NCBI RefSeq assembly: GCF_014267175.1
Contig: NZ_JACMTR010000002.1
Location: 3,311,501 to 3,375,500, forward strand
Length of the DNA: 64,000 nucleotides
Origin: Pseudonocardia sp. C8
Lineage (GTDB): Bacteria; Actinomycetota; Actinomycetes; Mycobacteriales; Pseudonocardiaceae
Direction of reading: 5' to 3'
The notes beneath the pieces were generated by a model. That model worked only from the letters and a program-made list of their open reading frames with translations, searched no databases and had not been told where the DNA came from. Shown one piece after another: positions 62,310 to 64,000 of this stretch. The first letter of the stretch is position 1. Each line of letters begins with the position of its first letter. The translations under genes and the position numbers were made by a program.

Positions 62310-64000
62310 CTACGCCGCACTCGTGACGCGGTAGACGTCGTAGACGCCCTCGATGTTGCGCACCGCCTGCAGCAGGTGCCCGAGGTGCTTGGGGTCGCCC
62401 ATCTCGAAGGAGAACCGGGAGACCGCGACCCGGTCCCGGGACGTCGTCGTCGACGCCGACAGGATGTTGACCTTCTCGTCGGCCAGCACCTTCGTCACGT
62501 CGGACAGCAGCCGGTGCCGGTCGAGCGCCTCCACCTGGATCGCGACCAGGAACACCGACTCCGGCGACACCGACCAGGCGACGTCGACCAGGCGCTCCTC
62601 CCGCGCGGTGAGGTCGCCGGCGTTGGTGCAGTCGGTGCGGTGCACGCTGATCCCGCCGCCGCGGGTGACGAAGCCGAGGATCTCGTCACCGGGTACCGGG
62701 GTGCAGCAGCGGGCGAGCTTGACGTACAGGTCGCCCATCGGGTTGCCGTCGGCGTCCTGCACGACGACGCCGGCGTCCCCGGACGGCCGCCGGTGCCGGA
62801 CCGTGGACGGCGTCGCCCGCTCGGCGAGCTCCTCCTCGGCCTCCTCCTCGCCGCCGAACCACGCCACCAGCCGCTGGACGACGTGCTGGGCGCTGGCCTG
62901 GTGCTCGCCGACGGCGGCGTAGAGGGCCGAGACGTCGGTGAAGTGCATCTCCCGGGCGATCGCGGACATCGCGTCGGCCGAGACGAGCCGCTGCAGCGGC
63001 ATCCCGGTACGCCGCGCCTCCCGGGTGATCGCCTCCTTGCCCTCCTCGACGGCCTCCTCGCGGCGCTCCTTGGCGAACCACTGCTTGATCTTCGCCTTCG
63101 CCCGCGGGGACTTGGCGATCTGCAACCAGTCCCGGCTGGGGCCCGCGTCCTCGGCCTTCGAGGTGAAGATCTCGACGACGTCGCCGGAGGACAGCTCCCG
63201 TTCCAGGGCGACCAGCTTGCCGTTGACCCGCGACCCGATGCAGCGGTGTCCGACCTCGGTGTGCACCGCGTACGCCAGGTCGATCGGGGTCGCCCCGGTG
63301 GGCAGGGTGACGACGTCGCCCTTCGGGGTGAACACGAAGATCTCCCGCGCGGCGAGGTCGAAGCGCAGCGAGTCGAGGAACTCGCCGGGGTCGGCGGCCT
63401 CGCGCTGCCAGTCGAGCAGCTGGCGCATCCACGCCATCTCCTCGACCTCGACCTCCTTGCCCGCGCCGCCGCGGACCTCCTTGTACCGCCAGTGCGCGGC
63501 GATGCCGTACTCGGCGGTGCGGTGCATCGCGTGCGTGCGGATCTGCACCTCGAGGGGCTTGCCGTCGGGGCCGATGACCGTGGTGTGCAGCGACTGGTAG
63601 ACCCCGAACCGGGGCTGGGCGATGTAGTCCTTGAACCGGCCCGGCATCGGCTGCCACAGCGCGTGCACCATGCCGATCGCGGCGTAGCAGTCGCGCACCT
63701 CGTCGACCAGCACGCGGACGCCGACGAGGTCGTGGATGTCGTCGAAGTCCCGGCCCTTGACGATCATCTTCCGGTAGATCGAGTAGTAGTGCTTCGGGCG
63801 TCCCTCGACCTTCGCCGGGATGCGGGCCGAGTCCAGCTGCGAGGTCACCTCGTCGATGACCTGGCGCAGGTAGGTGTCCCGGGACGGCGCCCGGTCGGCG
63901 ACCAGCCGCACGATCTCCTGGTACTTCTTCGGTTGCAGGATCGCGAACGACAGGTCCTCCAGCTCCAGCTTCACCGTGGCCATGCCGAGCCGGTGCGCGA
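62310..64000 (-). CDS. rel: Bifunctional (p)ppGpp synthase/hydrolase Rel (partial, cut by window end)
   Basis: The gene runs off the right edge: the open frame continues upstream of the internal ATG at 63981-63983 as [12 protein letters not shown], so the N-terminal HD hydrolase domain is outside the window. Present are the synthetase domain ([38 protein letters not shown]), the TGS domain ([22 protein letters not shown]), the zinc-finger/CC region ([16 protein letters not shown]) and the C-terminal ACT domain. It controls the stringent response on the ribosome. At least 563 residues are in the window. Confidence 0.95.
   Translation of the reverse strand, partial: AHRLGMATVKLELEDLSFAILQPKKYQEIVRLVADRAPSRDTYLRQVIDEVTSQLDSARIPAKVEGRPKHYYSIYRKMIVKGRDFDDIHDLVGVRVLVDEVRDCYAAIGMVHALWQPMPGRFKDYIAQPRFGVYQSLHTTVIGPDGKPLEVQIRTHAMHRTAEYGIAAHWRYKEVRGGAGKEVEVEEMAWMRQLLDWQREAADPGEFLDSLRFDLAAREIFVFTPKGDVVTLPTGATPIDLAYAVHTEVGHRCIGSRVNGKLVALERELSSGDVVEIFTSKAEDAGPSRDWLQIAKSPRAKAKIKQWFAKERREEAVEEGKEAITREARRTGMPLQRLVSADAMSAIAREMHFTDVSALYAAVGEHQASAQHVVQRLVAWFGGEEEAEEELAERATPSTVRHRRPSGDAGVVVQDADGNPMGDLYVKLARCCTPVPGDEILGFVTRGGGISVHRTDCTNAGDLTAREERLVDVAWSVSPESVFLVAIQVEALDRHRLLSDVTKVLADEKVNILSASTTTSRDRVAVSRFSFEMGDPKHLGHLLQAVRNIEGVYDVYRVTSAA

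Overview
The window is ordinary high-GC actinobacterial chromosome. I infer a Pseudonocardiales member, most likely Pseudonocardia or a relative. Reasons: very high G+C with GTG starts in a large share of genes, actinobacterial-only genes (mIHF, BldD, a PriA without helicase motifs, a DUF222/HNH protein of the 13E12 type, an Rv2578c-type radical SAM protein), and a gene order that follows the mycobacterial ribD-rpe-rsmB-fmt-priA ... metK-coaBC-rpoZ-gmk-mihF-pyr block and the nusB-efp-pepQ-aro ... mltG-ruvX-alaS ... rarA ... aspS-hisS-ppi-rel block. There is no prophage, insertion sequence, tRNA, rRNA or CRISPR array.

1-8.3 kb (minus strand): ribD (cut by the window edge), rpe, rsmB, fmt, def, priA and metK, covering riboflavin synthesis, the pentose-phosphate pathway, rRNA methylation, formyl-Met handling, replication restart and SAM supply. 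A secreted SH3-like protein (8.64 kb, plus) precedes coaBC, rpoZ, gmk and mihF. From 12.1 to 20.6 kb a tightly overlapping pyrR-pyrB-pyrC-carA-carB-pyrF operon encodes UMP synthesis. Its leader can fold into a textbook PyrR-binding loop whose lower stem buries the pyrR ribosome binding site. bldD (21.2 kb, plus), with the complete c-di-GMP signature, converges on nusB-efp. Then come pepQ, a divergent metallo-hydrolase and aroB-aroK-aroC. The aroQ and aroE genes often found in this cluster are absent.

28-34 kb is an accessory insertion next to a prepilin peptidase: a LexA-box-preceded DUF222/HNH protein, a spermidine-synthase-like protein and a Zn alcohol dehydrogenase. mltG, ruvX and alaS follow. 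37.6-45 kb is a second accessory stretch: an ECF-like sigma factor, a secreted chymotrypsin-fold protease, and a catabolic module of acyl-CoA dehydrogenase, acyl-CoA ligase, TetR repressor and MFS transporter. Three GAC-N5-GTC operator-like sites lie in the module's two promoter regions.

45-64 kb: rarA, two membrane proteins with Q/P/Y/G-rich tails around a tiny zinc-ribbon protein, a coupled AsnC-type regulator and aminotransferase, an SGNH hydrolase, an aspS-DUF389-kinase-like operon, an intein-containing radical SAM (SplB-like) gene behind a perfect LexA box, a YibE/F membrane protein, a methyltransferase with hisS, a membrane-anchored cyclophilin, and rel (cut by the window edge).

The most interesting element is at 55.2-57.3 kb. 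A 331-residue intein sits inside the CxxxCxxC iron-sulfur motif of a radical SAM enzyme, so the cluster site exists only after splicing. The gene starts three bases after a perfect TCGAAC-N4-GTTCGA SOS box, which ties protein splicing, FeS assembly and the DNA-damage response together.
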